Below are positions 8,685 to 16,606 of a DNA stretch of 64,000 nucleotides, piece by piece. The stretch's first letter is position 1. Each line of letters begins with the position of its first letter. Under the pieces are notes generated by a model. That model did no database searches and was not told the DNA's origin. It was given only the letters and a program-made list of their open reading frames with translations. Location: contig JAFDWB010000016.1 in the NCBI GenBank assembly GCA_018268675.1, positions 1 through 64,000 on the forward strand, given 5' to 3'. The position numbers and the translations under genes were made by a program. This DNA is from Actinomycetota bacterium (lineage in GTDB: Bacteria > Actinomycetota > Thermoleophilia > Solirubrobacterales > 70-9).

Positions 8685-9179
8685 CTACGAAACCTGGAAG
8701 GCGCCGTCGCGCAGGTGCGCGCGGTAGAGGTCGAGTGCGTAGGCGGCGGGGTCTTCGAGCGGGGACGGCGGCGCGGCCGGGTCGGCCCAGCGCATCGCGG
8801 TGGTCTCGACGCCGTCGGGCTCGGGGTCGCCGCGCCAACGGCGGGCGAGGAAGAGCATCGCGAAGCAGTGGCTGACGTCGCCGCCGGGGTAGGTGATCGT
8901 GTGGAGCTCGGCCTCCGAGAGGCAGGCGAAGGCGACGAGGTCGGCGCGGTCGGCGACGACGCCGGTCTCCTCGCGCAGCTCGCTGATCGCGGTGTCGGCG
9001 AAGCTGCCGCCCTCCTCGGCACCGCCGGCGGGGAGGCACCACTTGCCGTTGTCGGCGCGGCGGGTGAAGAGCACGGCGCCGTCCTCGCGGACGAGGAAGA
9101 CCATCGCACCAGGCACCAGCACGAGGTCGGAGCCGACCTTCTGGCGCAGCCGCCACAGGTATGAGCCCTCGAACGGCAT
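8685..9179 (-). CDS. Nudix hydrolase (downstream copy of a tandem pair)
   Basis: 164 residues. Nudix enzymes cleave nucleoside diphosphates linked to another moiety. The N-terminal FEGSYLWRLRQKVGSDLVLVPGA is followed by the Nudix box region WCLPAGGAEEGGSFADTAISELREETG. The metal-binding REETG end is intact, but the usual GE and RE positions read GG and SE. An acidic C-terminal region follows. It is about half identical to the next gene by eye and of exactly equal length, so the pair is a tandem duplication 6 bp apart. The stop codon lies close to the hairpin cluster. Substrate is unknown. Confidence 0.85.
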   Translation of the reverse strand: MPFEGSYLWRLRQKVGSDLVLVPGAMVFLVREDGAVLFTRRADNGKWCLPAGGAEEGGSFADTAISELREETGVVADRADLVAFACLSEAELHTITYPGGDVSHCFAMLFLARRWRGDPEPDGVETTAMRWADPAAPPSPLEDPAAYALDLYRAHLRDGAFQVS

Positions 9180-9185
9180 CGGCGC

Positions 9186-9680
9186 TCAGGCGACCTGAAA
9201 GTTTCCGGTGCGCAGGTAGGCGAGCAGCAGCTCGACCGCGCGGGCGGTCGAGTCCTCGAAGGGCTGCGGCAGGTCACCGGGGTCGGCGAAGCGCAGCTCG
9301 GTGGTCTCGTGCCCGTCCGGCACCGGCTCCCCCTCCCACTCTCGGACCAGGAAGCACATCGAGAAGTAGTGGGCGACGTCGCCGTTGGGGTAGTGGAGCG
9401 TGTGCCGCTCCGCTTCCGAGAAGCAGGCCACCGGGATCAGGTCGGCCTCCTCCACGACCAGCCCCGTCTCCTCCCGCAGCTCGTCGACCGCGGTCCGCGC
9501 GAAGCTCCCTCCCTCCTCCGCCGCCCCGCCCGGCAGGCACCACGTCCCGTCGTCCCCCCGCCGCGCAAAGAGCACCTTCCCGTCCTCCCGCTGCGCCGCC
9601 ACCGCCGCCCCCGGCACGAGCACGAGGTCGTGCCCGATCTTCCGCCGCAGCCGCCAGAGGTGTGAGCCCTCGAAGGACAA
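9186..9680 (-). CDS. Nudix hydrolase (upstream copy of a tandem pair)
   Basis: 164 residues, sister of the preceding gene with the same FEGSHLWRLRRKIGHDLVLVPGA opening and the same C-terminal ending (FQVA here, FQVS in the sister). The Nudix box reads WCLPGGAAEEGGSFARTAVDELREETG. As in its sister, the canonical Arg-Glu is changed (DE) while ELREETG remains, so catalysis may use a shifted acidic residue. Start is a TTG at 9680; no in-frame ATG or GTG lies just upstream. The gene begins only 44 bp before tRNA-Ala, which is on the opposite strand. Confidence 0.83.
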   Translation of the reverse strand: MSFEGSHLWRLRRKIGHDLVLVPGAAVAAQREDGKVLFARRGDDGTWCLPGGAAEEGGSFARTAVDELREETGLVVEEADLIPVACFSEAERHTLHYPNGDVAHYFSMCFLVREWEGEPVPDGHETTELRFADPGDLPQPFEDSTARAVELLLAYLRTGNFQVA

Positions 9681-9724
9681 GAGGCACCGAAACTTAGAGA
9701 GATGCCCCGTACAATCGTGCGGAC

Positions 9725-9797
9725 GGGGCCATAGCTCAGATGGCAGAGCGCCTGATTTGCATTCAGGAGGTCGCCGGTTCGATTCCGGCTGGCTCCA
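9725..9797 (+). tRNA. tRNA-Ala, anticodon TGC
   Basis: A 73-nt cloverleaf. The acceptor GGGGCCA pairs with TGGCTCC (one G-T), the discriminator is A, and no CCA is encoded. The anticodon stem CCTGA/TCAGG holds the loop TTTGCAT, giving anticodon TGC. The T-arm contains GGTTCGATTCC. A TACAAT hexamer at 9710-9715 could be the -10 box. A broken homing-endonuclease-like gene starts right after the 3' end. Confidence 0.96.
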
Positions 9798-9799
9798 TT

Positions 9800-10002
9800 G
9801 ACGGATCCCGGCTGAAGTCGGGATCCAGGTAGTCGGCGGCGCGGCGGATCCCGAGCGACTGGCCGTTTCGCGCCGGGACCAAGCGAAGCCGCAAGTCAGC
9901 GAGGCCGTCGACGCCGAGTATCCAATAAGCGACGTAGTAGCAGCGATCGGTAGTTACGTCGTAGACGACGACCCAATCGACGGTCTTCGACGTATAGCTC
10001 TT
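9800..10002 (-). pseudogene. C-terminal fragment of a PD-(D/E)XK homing-endonuclease-like protein
   Basis: Read on the minus strand this translates to KSYTSKTVDWVVVYD, then TTDRCYYVAYWILG, then LRLRLVPARNGQSLGIRRAADYL, ending at the tRNA 3' end. These blocks match my memory of the C-terminal half of group I intron-associated PD-(D/E)XK endonucleases (PDDEXK_5-type), which often sit next to tRNA genes. No start codon or N-terminal half is attached on this strand; the missing half is on the plus strand directly adjacent. Confidence 0.6.
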
Positions 10003-10003
10003 G

Positions 10004-10159
10004 GTGTGCTGTGATTACGACTTGGCCGCTGACTACGAGGGCCGACTGCACCGAGTACAGGTCAAATACACGAGATCTGACGGGCGAGTCATCATCGTCC
10101 GTTGTCGTTCGCACTCTTTGACGAAAGGAAAGGTCCGGCAAGGTCGCCTTTCTTCTTGA
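10004..10159 (+). pseudogene. catalytic-core fragment of the same PD-(D/E)XK endonuclease, in opposite orientation
   Basis: On the plus strand the sequence reads CCDYDLAADYEGRLHRVQVKYTR, split here as CDYDLAADYEGRLHRVQ then VKYTRSDGRVIIVRCRSHSL, and stops at TGA 10157-10159. The Asp of DYDL and the QVK motif are the PD-(D/E)XK catalytic signature. It abuts the C-terminal fragment on the other strand, so the gene was split by an inversion with a breakpoint near 10002-10008. Both halves are non-functional as they stand. Confidence 0.58.
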
Positions 10160-10246
10160 GCGCCGCCATCCTCCGACCCTAGGAAGAAAATGCGCGCGCG
10201 TGGTGCGCTGAACTGTGCCGCACTGAAAAAGATACGAGACAGATCT

Positions 10247-10500
10247 GTGAAGCGGATCAACGTGACCCTCGACGAGGCGCATGCGGAGAAGCTCGCGCGG
10301 CTCGCGGAGCGCACGCATGTGCAGGAGGGGACGCTGGCGCGATCGCTGCTCTGCACTGCGCTTGACGACGCCGACCCGGGCGCCGCCCGCATCACCTAGA
10401 TCCTCGACGCGATCCCCGGTGCCCGGGAGCGAACGCGGCAAGGCCTGGCGGAGGCGGCTCGCGGCGAAGGCACGCCGTTGGTCGGCGCTCGGGCTGCCAA
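10247..10500 (+). pseudogene. ribbon-helix-helix (CopG-like) protein gene interrupted by an amber codon
   Basis: From GTG 10247 the reading is VKRINVTLDEAHAEKLARL followed by AERTHVQEGTLARSLLCTAL, a typical ribbon-helix-helix DNA-binding antitoxin or regulator. It stops at TAG 10397-10399 after 50 codons. The same frame continues with ILDAIPGARERTRQGLAEA, which looks like the normal C-terminal helix of this family, so the stop is probably a nonsense mutation. A shortened 50-residue protein could still bind DNA. No PIN or other toxin partner is intact next to it. Confidence 0.5.
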
Positions 10501-10552
10501 GCGACACCTGGCACCTCGGCCACGATGTCGCGACCGTAGACGCGGCGGCGGA

Positions 10553-11320
10553 TCAGCGCACGACGGCGCGTTTGTATCTCGCCACGGCGAGGAAGGCGAA
10601 GACGGCGGCGATGCCGAGGGACCAGGCGACGGCACCCCAGACGGAGTTGCCGGCGGGGTCGCCGATGAAGAGGGCGCGGATCGCGTTGACGGTGGTCGAG
10701 AAGGGGTTGATTTCGGCGAACCACTGGAGGGCGGCGGGCATCGTTTCCGGCGGGACGAAGGCGGAGGAGACGAAGGTGAGCGGGAAGATGATGATGAAGC
10801 CGAGGCTCTGGGCCGCCTCCGGCGATGAGGAAGTGAGACCGATGAAGGCGAAGACCCAGGAGAAGGCGTAGCCGAAGAGGAGCAGGAGGAGGATCCCGGC
10901 GACGACGTGGAGGAAGGTGCTTTCGAAGCCGAAGCCGATGATGATGCCGACCACCAGCATCACGGTGATCGAGATCAGGTTGGTGGCGATGTCGGAGAGG
11001 GTCCGCCCGGCGAGGACCGCGGCGCGCGACATCGGCAGCGAGCGGAAGCGGTCGATCAGGCCTTTGCGCAGGTCCTCGGCGATCCCCATCGCGGTGACGA
11101 AACCGCCGAAGGCCATCGTCTGGACGAGGATCCCGGGGATCAGGAAGTCGATGTAGCTGTGGCCGGGGGTCGGGATCGCGCCGCCGAACACGTAGGCGAA
11201 GAGCAGCACGAACATGATCGGCTGCACGGTGAAGGCGAGCAGCAGGTCGGGCGCCCGCGCGATGCGCAGGAAGTTGCGTTTCGCCAGCACGAGCGTGTCC
11301 GAGATCGCCGAGGCCCTCAT
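10553..11320 (-). CDS. ABC-2 type transporter permease (DrrB-like)
   Basis: 255 residues with six predicted membrane segments (for example LLAFTVQPIMFVLLFAYVF, LISITVMLVVGIIIGFGF and the final WSLGIAAVFAFLAVARY). The conserved ABC-2 segment FGGFVTAMGIAEDLRKGLIDRFRSLPMSR matches DrrB-type drug-export permeases. The ATG at 11320 overlaps the ATPase stop by 4 bp (ATGA), so the two subunits are co-translated. Substrate is unknown; lipophilic drugs or membrane lipids are typical for the family. Confidence 0.92.
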   Translation of the reverse strand: MRASAISDTLVLAKRNFLRIARAPDLLLAFTVQPIMFVLLFAYVFGGAIPTPGHSYIDFLIPGILVQTMAFGGFVTAMGIAEDLRKGLIDRFRSLPMSRAAVLAGRTLSDIATNLISITVMLVVGIIIGFGFESTFLHVVAGILLLLLFGYAFSWVFAFIGLTSSSPEAAQSLGFIIIFPLTFVSSAFVPPETMPAALQWFAEINPFSTTVNAIRALFIGDPAGNSVWGAVAWSLGIAAVFAFLAVARYKRAVVR

Positions 11321-12279
11321 TCCTCCCCCTCCCCGTCCTCCTCGGCGGCGTGCCCGGTCAGGGTGAGGAAGACGTCGTCGAGGGTCGGCCGGTGCATCGA
11401 GATGTCGTCGATCCCGACCCCGGCGTCGTTCAGCCGCTGCACCGCGGCGGCGATCGTCCCTTTGCGCCCGGCCACCGGCACCCGCAGCACGATCCCGTCG
11501 AGCTCCGGCCGCTGCGAGGCGACGCCGTCGAGCGCCGCGACCGCCGCCTCCGCCTGCCCGGCGGCCTCGAGCGTCACTTCCAGCGCCTCGCCGCCGACCT
11601 GGTCCTTCAGCTCGTCCGAGGTCCCCTCGGCGATCACCCGCCCGTGGTCGATCACCGAGATGCGGTCGGCGAGCCGGTCGGCCTCGTCCAGGTACTGGGT
11701 GGTGAGCAGCACCGTCGTCCCCTCGGCGACCCGTCCTTCGATCGTCTCCCACAGCCCGATCCGGCTGCGCGGGTCGAGCCCCGTCGTCGGCTCGTCGAGG
11801 AACAGCACCGGCGGCCGCGCCACCAGCGCCGCGGCGAGGTCGAGCCGCCGCCGCATCCCGCCCGAGTAGGTGCGGACGAGCCGCCCGCCGGCGTCCTCGA
11901 GGTCGAACCGCTCCAGCAGCTCGGTCGCCCGCGCCTTCGGCTCGCCCTTCGGCAGGTGGTAGAGCTGCCCCACCATCTGCAGGTTCTCGAAGCCGGTGAG
12001 GTTTTCGTCGACCGCCGCGTACTGGCCGGCGAGGCCGATGCGGCGGCGGAGCTGCGGCGCTTCGGTGGCGACGTCGATCCCGGCGACCCGGGCGCGGCCC
12101 CCGTCGGCGGGCAGCAGCGTGGTGAGGATGCGCACCGCGGTCGTCTTCCCCGCCCCGTTCGGCCCGAGCAGCCCGAGCACGGTCCCCGCCGGCGCGGTCA
12201 GGTCGACCCCGTCGAGCGCGCGCACGTCGCCGTAGGACTTGACCAAGCCCTCAGCCTCGATCGCGGCTCCCTCCGACAC
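11317..12279 (-). CDS. ABC transporter ATP-binding protein (DrrA-like)
   Basis: About 320 residues. Walker A is GPNGAGKTT, the signature YSGGMRRRLDLAAAL, Walker B VLFLDEPTTGLD, and the H-loop LLTTQYLDEAD. The C-terminal extension (DISMHRPTLDDVFLTLTG) is the DrrA/DUF4162-type domain that mediates permease assembly, ending in an acidic tail. I place the start at GTG 12279 (VSEGAAIEAEGLVKSYG); a TTG three codons earlier at 12288 is an alternative. It forms a two-gene export operon with the permease. Confidence 0.94.
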   Translation of the reverse strand: MSEGAAIEAEGLVKSYGDVRALDGVDLTAPAGTVLGLLGPNGAGKTTAVRILTTLLPADGGRARVAGIDVATEAPQLRRRIGLAGQYAAVDENLTGFENLQMVGQLYHLPKGEPKARATELLERFDLEDAGGRLVRTYSGGMRRRLDLAAALVARPPVLFLDEPTTGLDPRSRIGLWETIEGRVAEGTTVLLTTQYLDEADRLADRISVIDHGRVIAEGTSDELKDQVGGEALEVTLEAAGQAEAAVAALDGVASQRPELDGIVLRVPVAGRKGTIAAAVQRLNDAGVGIDDISMHRPTLDDVFLTLTGHAAEEDGEGEE

Positions 12280-12312
12280 CGGACCCAACCTAGCGATCGG
12301 GCACGGCGGGCG

Positions 12313-13719
12313 TCAGTCGAGGTCGAAATCCTTCGGCGGCTTCTGCTCGAACCAGAGGTCGTCGTCCTCCGGCTGGTCCTCGAGGAAGCGCGGCGTGTCT
12401 TCGAGCACGTCCTCGTGCCCGGTTTCCGGGTCGTAGTCGTACTCGGCTTCCTCGGAGGGCGGCTCGGCGGCGGCGCGCGGCGCTTCCTCGGAGGGGGGTT
12501 CGAACGAGTCGCGCTCGGCTTCCTCGGACGGCGGCTCCGGGGCCGGGCGGGGCGCCTCCTCGGCCGGGCGCTCCTCGTAGGCCTCGCCCTCGGACTCGAA
12601 GTCGAAGATCCCGCCCTGCCCGGGCGCATCTTCGTAGCGCGGCATCGCGATGTGCTCATCGGTAGGCGGCAGCGGCGCCTCGAGCGCCTGGTCGAGCTCG
12701 TCGGAGAGCCGCTGTTCGTTGAAGAAGTCGAATTCGGACGACTCCTCCTCCGGCGCGGCCTCGGGCGGCGGGTGGCCGGCGACCTCGGCGTCGGGGCCGC
12801 GGGTCTCGAGCGGCGGCTGCTCGGGCGGCGCCGCGGCGGCGGGCTCGGCGTCCATCTCCGCCTGCACGTCGAACATCTGCGTCGGCTGGTCGGCGATCGC
12901 GTGGCGCTCGGCGGCGTCGGGGTCGGGGTCGGGCGCGGCGACGATCTCGTGCTCACCCGCCGGGTGCTCCTCCTCGATCGGCGCCTCGTCGGTCGGCGGG
13001 GCGACGTCGGTCGGCGGCGCCGGGTCCGCGGGCGGCGGCGCGTCGGCGGAGTCGTCTTCCGTCGTCGCCTCGAAGTCGAACAGGGCCCCGGCGGCAGGCG
13101 CCGCGTCGGCGCGCGCTCCGTCGACAGGCGCCTCGGCAGGCGTTTCGCCCGTGGGCGGGGCGAGGTCCGCCGGGACGGCTCCCGCCGGCGGAGGCGGCGG
13201 CGCGTCGGGCGCGGCGGCGGGGCTCGGCGGTGGGGCGTCGTCGGGAGCGGCCGCGAGCTCGTCGCGCGGGGCGGGCGGCGGGTGGCCGGCGACCTCGGCG
13301 TCGGGGCCGCGGGTCTCGAGCGGCGGCTGCTCGACCTCCTCCGGCGCGCGCCCCTCGACCTCCGGCCCGCGCTCCTCGACCTCGGGCGCCGGCGGGGCGT
13401 CGGCGGGGGCAGGCGCCTCGTCGGCGGGCGGCGCCTCCGGCGGCACCGGGACCTCGGTCGGCGGGCCCTCCTGCAGGTCGGTGATGTTGGGACGACGACC
13501 GCTGCGCGCGGCTTCGTCGCCGACCTCGGGGACCGCCGCCGCGGTCTCCTCCGGCGAGAGCAGGAACTCGGTCGGCGCCTCGGCGAAGGGATCGATCTCG
13601 TCCGGACGCTGGGGCGGGCCGAACGCCTCGTCCTCGAGTCGCTGCAGCTCCCCCTCGTCGGCGCCGTGCGCACGCTTCAGTTCCAGGTGCTCTCGGATTG
13701 CGTCGTCAAGAATGCTCAT
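12313..13719 (-). CDS. long acidic, proline-rich repeat protein of unknown function
   Basis: 468 residues. A short ordered N-terminus (MSILDDAIREHLELKRAHG...LQRLEDEAFG, probably a helix) is followed by about 400 residues of disordered Pro/Glu/Ala sequence. The block PPLETRGPDAEVAGHPP occurs twice, encoded by a 61-bp exact DNA repeat (12763-12823 and 13273-13333). A PPSEEAxR motif recurs three times near the C-terminus, which ends in an acidic/aromatic tail (DDDLWFEQKPPKDFDLD). No signal peptide or membrane segment is seen, so it is probably cytoplasmic. I recall similar N-termini in other Thermoleophilia proteins of unknown role. Confidence 0.72.
   Translation of the reverse strand: MSILDDAIREHLELKRAHGADEGELQRLEDEAFGPPQRPDEIDPFAEAPTEFLLSPEETAAAVPEVGDEAARSGRRPNITDLQEGPPTEVPVPPEAPPADEAPAPADAPPAPEVEERGPEVEGRAPEEVEQPPLETRGPDAEVAGHPPPAPRDELAAAPDDAPPPSPAAAPDAPPPPPAGAVPADLAPPTGETPAEAPVDGARADAAPAAGALFDFEATTEDDSADAPPPADPAPPTDVAPPTDEAPIEEEHPAGEHEIVAAPDPDPDAAERHAIADQPTQMFDVQAEMDAEPAAAAPPEQPPLETRGPDAEVAGHPPPEAAPEEESSEFDFFNEQRLSDELDQALEAPLPPTDEHIAMPRYEDAPGQGGIFDFESEGEAYEERPAEEAPRPAPEPPSEEAERDSFEPPSEEAPRAAAEPPSEEAEYDYDPETGHEDVLEDTPRFLEDQPEDDDLWFEQKPPKDFDLD
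12763..13333. repeat. pair of 61-bp exact direct repeats inside a coding region
   Basis: Copies at 12763-12823 and 13273-13333 are identical base for base and lie exactly 510 bp (170 codons) apart, so both are read in the same frame of the acidic protein. Perfect identity including third codon positions points to recent duplication or gene conversion. Confidence 0.85.
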
Positions 13720-13890
13720 CTGGAGTTCCCCGGGAGAGTTCCAAAGACTAGGCGCTATTCCTTGGCCGTGCGATGAGGTGGGCACAACTTCCCAGCCCGT
13801 CCTCCACCTTGCGTCCGCTCCCAGGGGCAAACCGCCGCGCGAGGCTCCTCGACCGCGGCGGCAAGCTCCGCCGGCCCTCCGACCGGCCCC

Positions 13891-14178
13891 CTAGTCGGCG
13901 GTGAGCTCGAGCCTCACCTCGCACATGTCGACCGATGCGCGGGTGCCCGGCGTCTCCCCGGGATCCATCGCCTCGAACGCCCGGGCGCCGGCCTCCATGT
14001 CCTCCGCGCTGGCGAAGTACTGGAGCACCACCGCGGTCCCCTGGGCACCGTCGGCGAGGATCGTGAGACCGGTGGCGGGGATGTCCGGGGGCGGCCCGTC
14101 GGACTCCTCGATGCGAGCGAGGAGCTGCTCCATCCGCTCAGCTGACACGTCGGTGAACCTGACGGCACGTACGTACAT
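13891..14178 (-). CDS. small dimeric alpha/beta-barrel (antibiotic-biosynthesis-monooxygenase-like) protein
   Basis: 95 residues, MYVRAVRFTDVSAERMEQLL..., with the central ATGLTILADGAQGTAVVLQYF strands and C-terminal SVDMCEVRLEL. The beta-alpha-beta pattern and the terminal strand match ABM/EthD-type ferredoxin-like folds. No catalytic residue can be named. The ATG at 14178 is preceded by a GAGGAGG-like ribosome site. It is divergent from the NAD-binding protein gene (112 bp apart), suggesting a shared promoter region. Confidence 0.7.
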   Translation of the reverse strand: MYVRAVRFTDVSAERMEQLLARIEESDGPPPDIPATGLTILADGAQGTAVVLQYFASAEDMEAGARAFEAMDPGETPGTRASVDMCEVRLELTAD

Positions 14179-14289
14179 GGCCAAACCCTCCTCGAGTCGT
14201 GTGGGACGAACATATCCCGCTGCCTGGCCCCGCGCCACGATCGGAGGGGCGCCGCGTCGCGGGCGCCCCCGCCGTCGTATCCTGGCGGG

Positions 14290-15048
14290 ATGGCGCTGCG
14301 GGTCGCGATCGCGGGAGGGACCGGAGTCGTCGGCCGTCACGCGGTCGAGGGGGCCCGCCGGCGCGGCCACGAGGTCGTGGTGCTGAGCCGCTCCCAGGGG
14401 GTCGACCTCCTGGACGCCGACTCGCTCGCCCGCGCCCTGGACGGGGTCGACGCGATCGTCGACGCCTCCAACCCCGAATCGACCGAGGAGGAGCCGGCGA
14501 CCGAGTTCTTCACCGCGGTGACCGGGAACCTCCAGCGCGAGGGAGCCCGGGCCGGGGCCGGCCACCTGGTGACGCTCTCGATCATCGGTATCGACGCGGT
14601 CCCCGTCGGCTACTACGCGGCCAAGCTCGCCCAGGAGCGGGCCGCCGCTGCGGGCCCCGTCCCGCTCTCGATCCTCCGCACCTCCCCCTTCCACGAGTTC
14701 GCCGCCCAGATGGTCTCCTGGACCCGTGAAGGATCGCGGGCGAAGATCCTCGACCTGCGCCTCCAGACCGTGGCCGCGAGGACGGTCGGCACGGCCCTGG
14801 TCGAGATCGCCGAAGCGGACCCGGTCGGGAGGGCGGCGGACCTGGCCGGCCCCGAGGCGGACGACCTCGTCGACCTCGCCCGCAGGCTGGTCGAGCGGCG
14901 CGAGGCGGAGATCGAGGTCGAGGCCGACACGGACGGCCTCGAAGGGATCCCCCGCGACGCCTTCCTCCCGGGCGAGGGTGCCCGGATCGAGGGCCCGACC
15001 TTCGGCGACTGGCTGGCGAGCGAGGACGCGCTCGCGGTGCCGCTCTAG
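14290..15048 (+). CDS. NAD(P)-binding atypical SDR / NmrA-like protein
   Basis: 252 residues. The Rossmann glycine motif is right at the N-terminus (VAIAGGTGVVGRHAVEGARRRG). HLVTLSIIGIDAVPVGYYAAKLAQE follows, carrying Tyr and Lys in the atypical-SDR YxxxK arrangement, and then LSILRTSPFHEF. This is the NmrA/NAD-dependent-epimerase-like layout used by redox sensors or quinone/flavin reductases. Substrate is unknown. It is divergent from the small barrel protein, which may be functionally linked. Confidence 0.85.
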   Translation: MALRVAIAGGTGVVGRHAVEGARRRGHEVVVLSRSQGVDLLDADSLARALDGVDAIVDASNPESTEEEPATEFFTAVTGNLQREGARAGAGHLVTLSIIGIDAVPVGYYAAKLAQERAAAAGPVPLSILRTSPFHEFAAQMVSWTREGSRAKILDLRLQTVAARTVGTALVEIAEADPVGRAADLAGPEADDLVDLARRLVERREAEIEVEADTDGLEGIPRDAFLPGEGARIEGPTFGDWLASEDALAVPL

Positions 15049-15117
15049 GCGAAGGGCGAAAGCGGGCCGGGCCGCGGATCTCCTCGCGACCCGACCCTTG
15101 CCGATCGGCCTACCGCC

Positions 15118-16278
15118 TCAGCATTCAGGGTATTCGGGGGTTTCCATCGACCCGGGGACCAGGCGGGCGCCGATCCGCTCGAAGATCCGCGAGAAGACCG
15201 ACAGCCGACCCGTCTGCAGGGTCTCCATGCCCGCGATGACCGTCCCCGTCTGCGGTTCGTACATCGTCTCGGTGCCGTAGCCGGGCACCGACCCGTCGTG
15301 TCCCAGCCAGGTCCCGAAGCTGATCAGGCCGAGCCCGTAGCCGAACTTCGACGGGCCTTCGAACGGGTACGGGACCGGGCAGAACTGCGTCCGCTGGGCG
15401 AACATCGCCGGGCTCAGCAACGCCCCCGTCCCCAGGTCCCGGCCGTACTTGGCCAGGTCGCCGATCGTCGAGATCATCGCCCCGTCGGTGAAGAAGACTT
15501 CGGGGCTGAAGGCGCTGCAGTCTTCGAGCGCCCCGGCCACACCACAGTAGCCGTGGGCGAACGGCACGGGCATCTGCGCGCTGGGCGGGAAGCTCGTCTG
15601 GTTGAGCCCGAGCGGTTTGATCACTTCCCTGGTGATCACGGCGGTCGCGCTTTCGCCGGTCACCTGTTCGAGGATGATGCCGAGCAGGAAGTAGTTCGAG
15701 TTCGTGTACACGGTGTGTTCGTCGGGCGCGGATGCGGGTTCGTGCTCGCGCAGGATCTGGAGGAATTCTTCGTTGCTGAACGTGGCCACCGGGTTTTCGG
15801 TGAACCGCTGCTGGAACCCGGGGTCGAGCTGGTATTCGAAGAGCCCGGACCGCATCGCCAGCAGATCGTGGATGGTGATCTCGTTGCCGTAGGGGATGCC
15901 GCTCACCCACTTGCTCACGGTGTCGGAGAACGACATGTGACCCTGTTCGATCTGCCGCAGGATCGCGGTCCCGGTGAAGGTCTTGGTGATGCTGCCGATG
16001 CGGAAGTGGGCTCCCACGCTGAGCGGCGCCCGGTTGCCTAGTTCGCGCACGCCGTAGGTCTGCGTGTAGCTGCCGGCCGGGCCGCCGATCGAGATCACGA
16101 CGCCGGGCTGCCCTTCTTCTCGCATCGCCGCTTCCACGGTTTCGTCGACGAACTGGCGATCGGCGCTCGACAGGGGCTTCGCCTGCGCCTGGGCGACCAG
16201 GCCGAGCAGCGCCAGGAACACGACCAAGAACGGAACGATCCGCGCGCGGCGGATCGCAGGAGCGAACGGCTTCGACAT
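15118..16278 (-). CDS. secreted serine hydrolase, beta-lactamase/DD-peptidase family
   Basis: 386 residues from ATG 16278, which has a good GGAGGAGAG ribosome site; an upstream in-frame start at 16317 is less likely. The signal peptide is clear (VPFLVVFLALLGLVAQAQA). Class C beta-lactamase/DD-peptidase motifs are SITK (nucleophile Ser and Lys), YTNSNY (YxN) and GHDGSVPG (HxG). Four Cys near residues 250-310 may form disulfides outside the cell. Probable role is hydrolysis of a cell-wall peptide or ester; true beta-lactamase activity cannot be inferred. Confidence 0.9.
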   Translation of the reverse strand: MSKPFAPAIRRARIVPFLVVFLALLGLVAQAQAKPLSSADRQFVDETVEAAMREEGQPGVVISIGGPAGSYTQTYGVRELGNRAPLSVGAHFRIGSITKTFTGTAILRQIEQGHMSFSDTVSKWVSGIPYGNEITIHDLLAMRSGLFEYQLDPGFQQRFTENPVATFSNEEFLQILREHEPASAPDEHTVYTNSNYFLLGIILEQVTGESATAVITREVIKPLGLNQTSFPPSAQMPVPFAHGYCGVAGALEDCSAFSPEVFFTDGAMISTIGDLAKYGRDLGTGALLSPAMFAQRTQFCPVPYPFEGPSKFGYGLGLISFGTWLGHDGSVPGYGTETMYEPQTGTVIAGMETLQTGRLSVFSRIFERIGARLVPGSMETPEYPEC

Positions 16279-16334
16279 GACTCTCCTCCGTCTACGTGAA
16301 TGACAGTCGTCGGACAAGACTCCGGCTGCCGAGC

Positions 16335-16604
16335 CTATTGAAGCGTTTTAACGTTGTCAACCTCGAGATCCGGATCCTGGCCGGGAGGGACGAGGGCGTA
16401 GACGTCGCGGGTCGGGATCTCGCCGTCGACAGGACGGATCGCGAAGCCGGGATGGTCGTCGGCCAGGAGACCGGGAATCCAGCCGACGCCGATGCCGCGG
16501 GCGATCAGGCCGTGGGTGGCGACGGGGTCCTGGGTGGTCGCCACCACCCGCGGCTCGAAGCCCGCCGCCCGCAACGAACCGGCCAGGAACCCTGAGGCGA
16601 CCAC
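16335..16604 (-). pseudogene. C-terminal remnant of a LysR-type regulator
   Basis: The minus-strand reading VVASGFLAGSLRAAGFEPRV, then GLIARGIGVGWIPGLLADD, then IPTRDVYALVPPG is the last third of a LysR substrate-binding domain. It has no HTH domain or start and is joined abruptly near 16605 to an unrelated small gene. The C-terminal tail (DLEVDNVKTLQ) also departs from the family. Confidence 0.6.
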
Positions 16605-16606
16605 GC

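Noticed and set aside
9896-10507. 203-codon minus-strand frame after tRNA-Ala as a real gene
   Set aside because: The other minus frame carries the recognisable endonuclease sequence, and the plus-strand half interrupts this one; the long frame has no coherent protein features.
11350-13776. 808-codon plus-strand frame opposite the ABC ATPase and the acidic protein
   Set aside because: Low-complexity Arg/Gly/Leu antisense of two well-supported genes; no recognisable domain.
13891-14694. Long 267-codon version of the small barrel protein
   Set aside because: The extra N-terminal 170 residues are antisense to the NAD-binding gene; the ATG at 14178 has a good ribosome site and fits the 95-residue fold.
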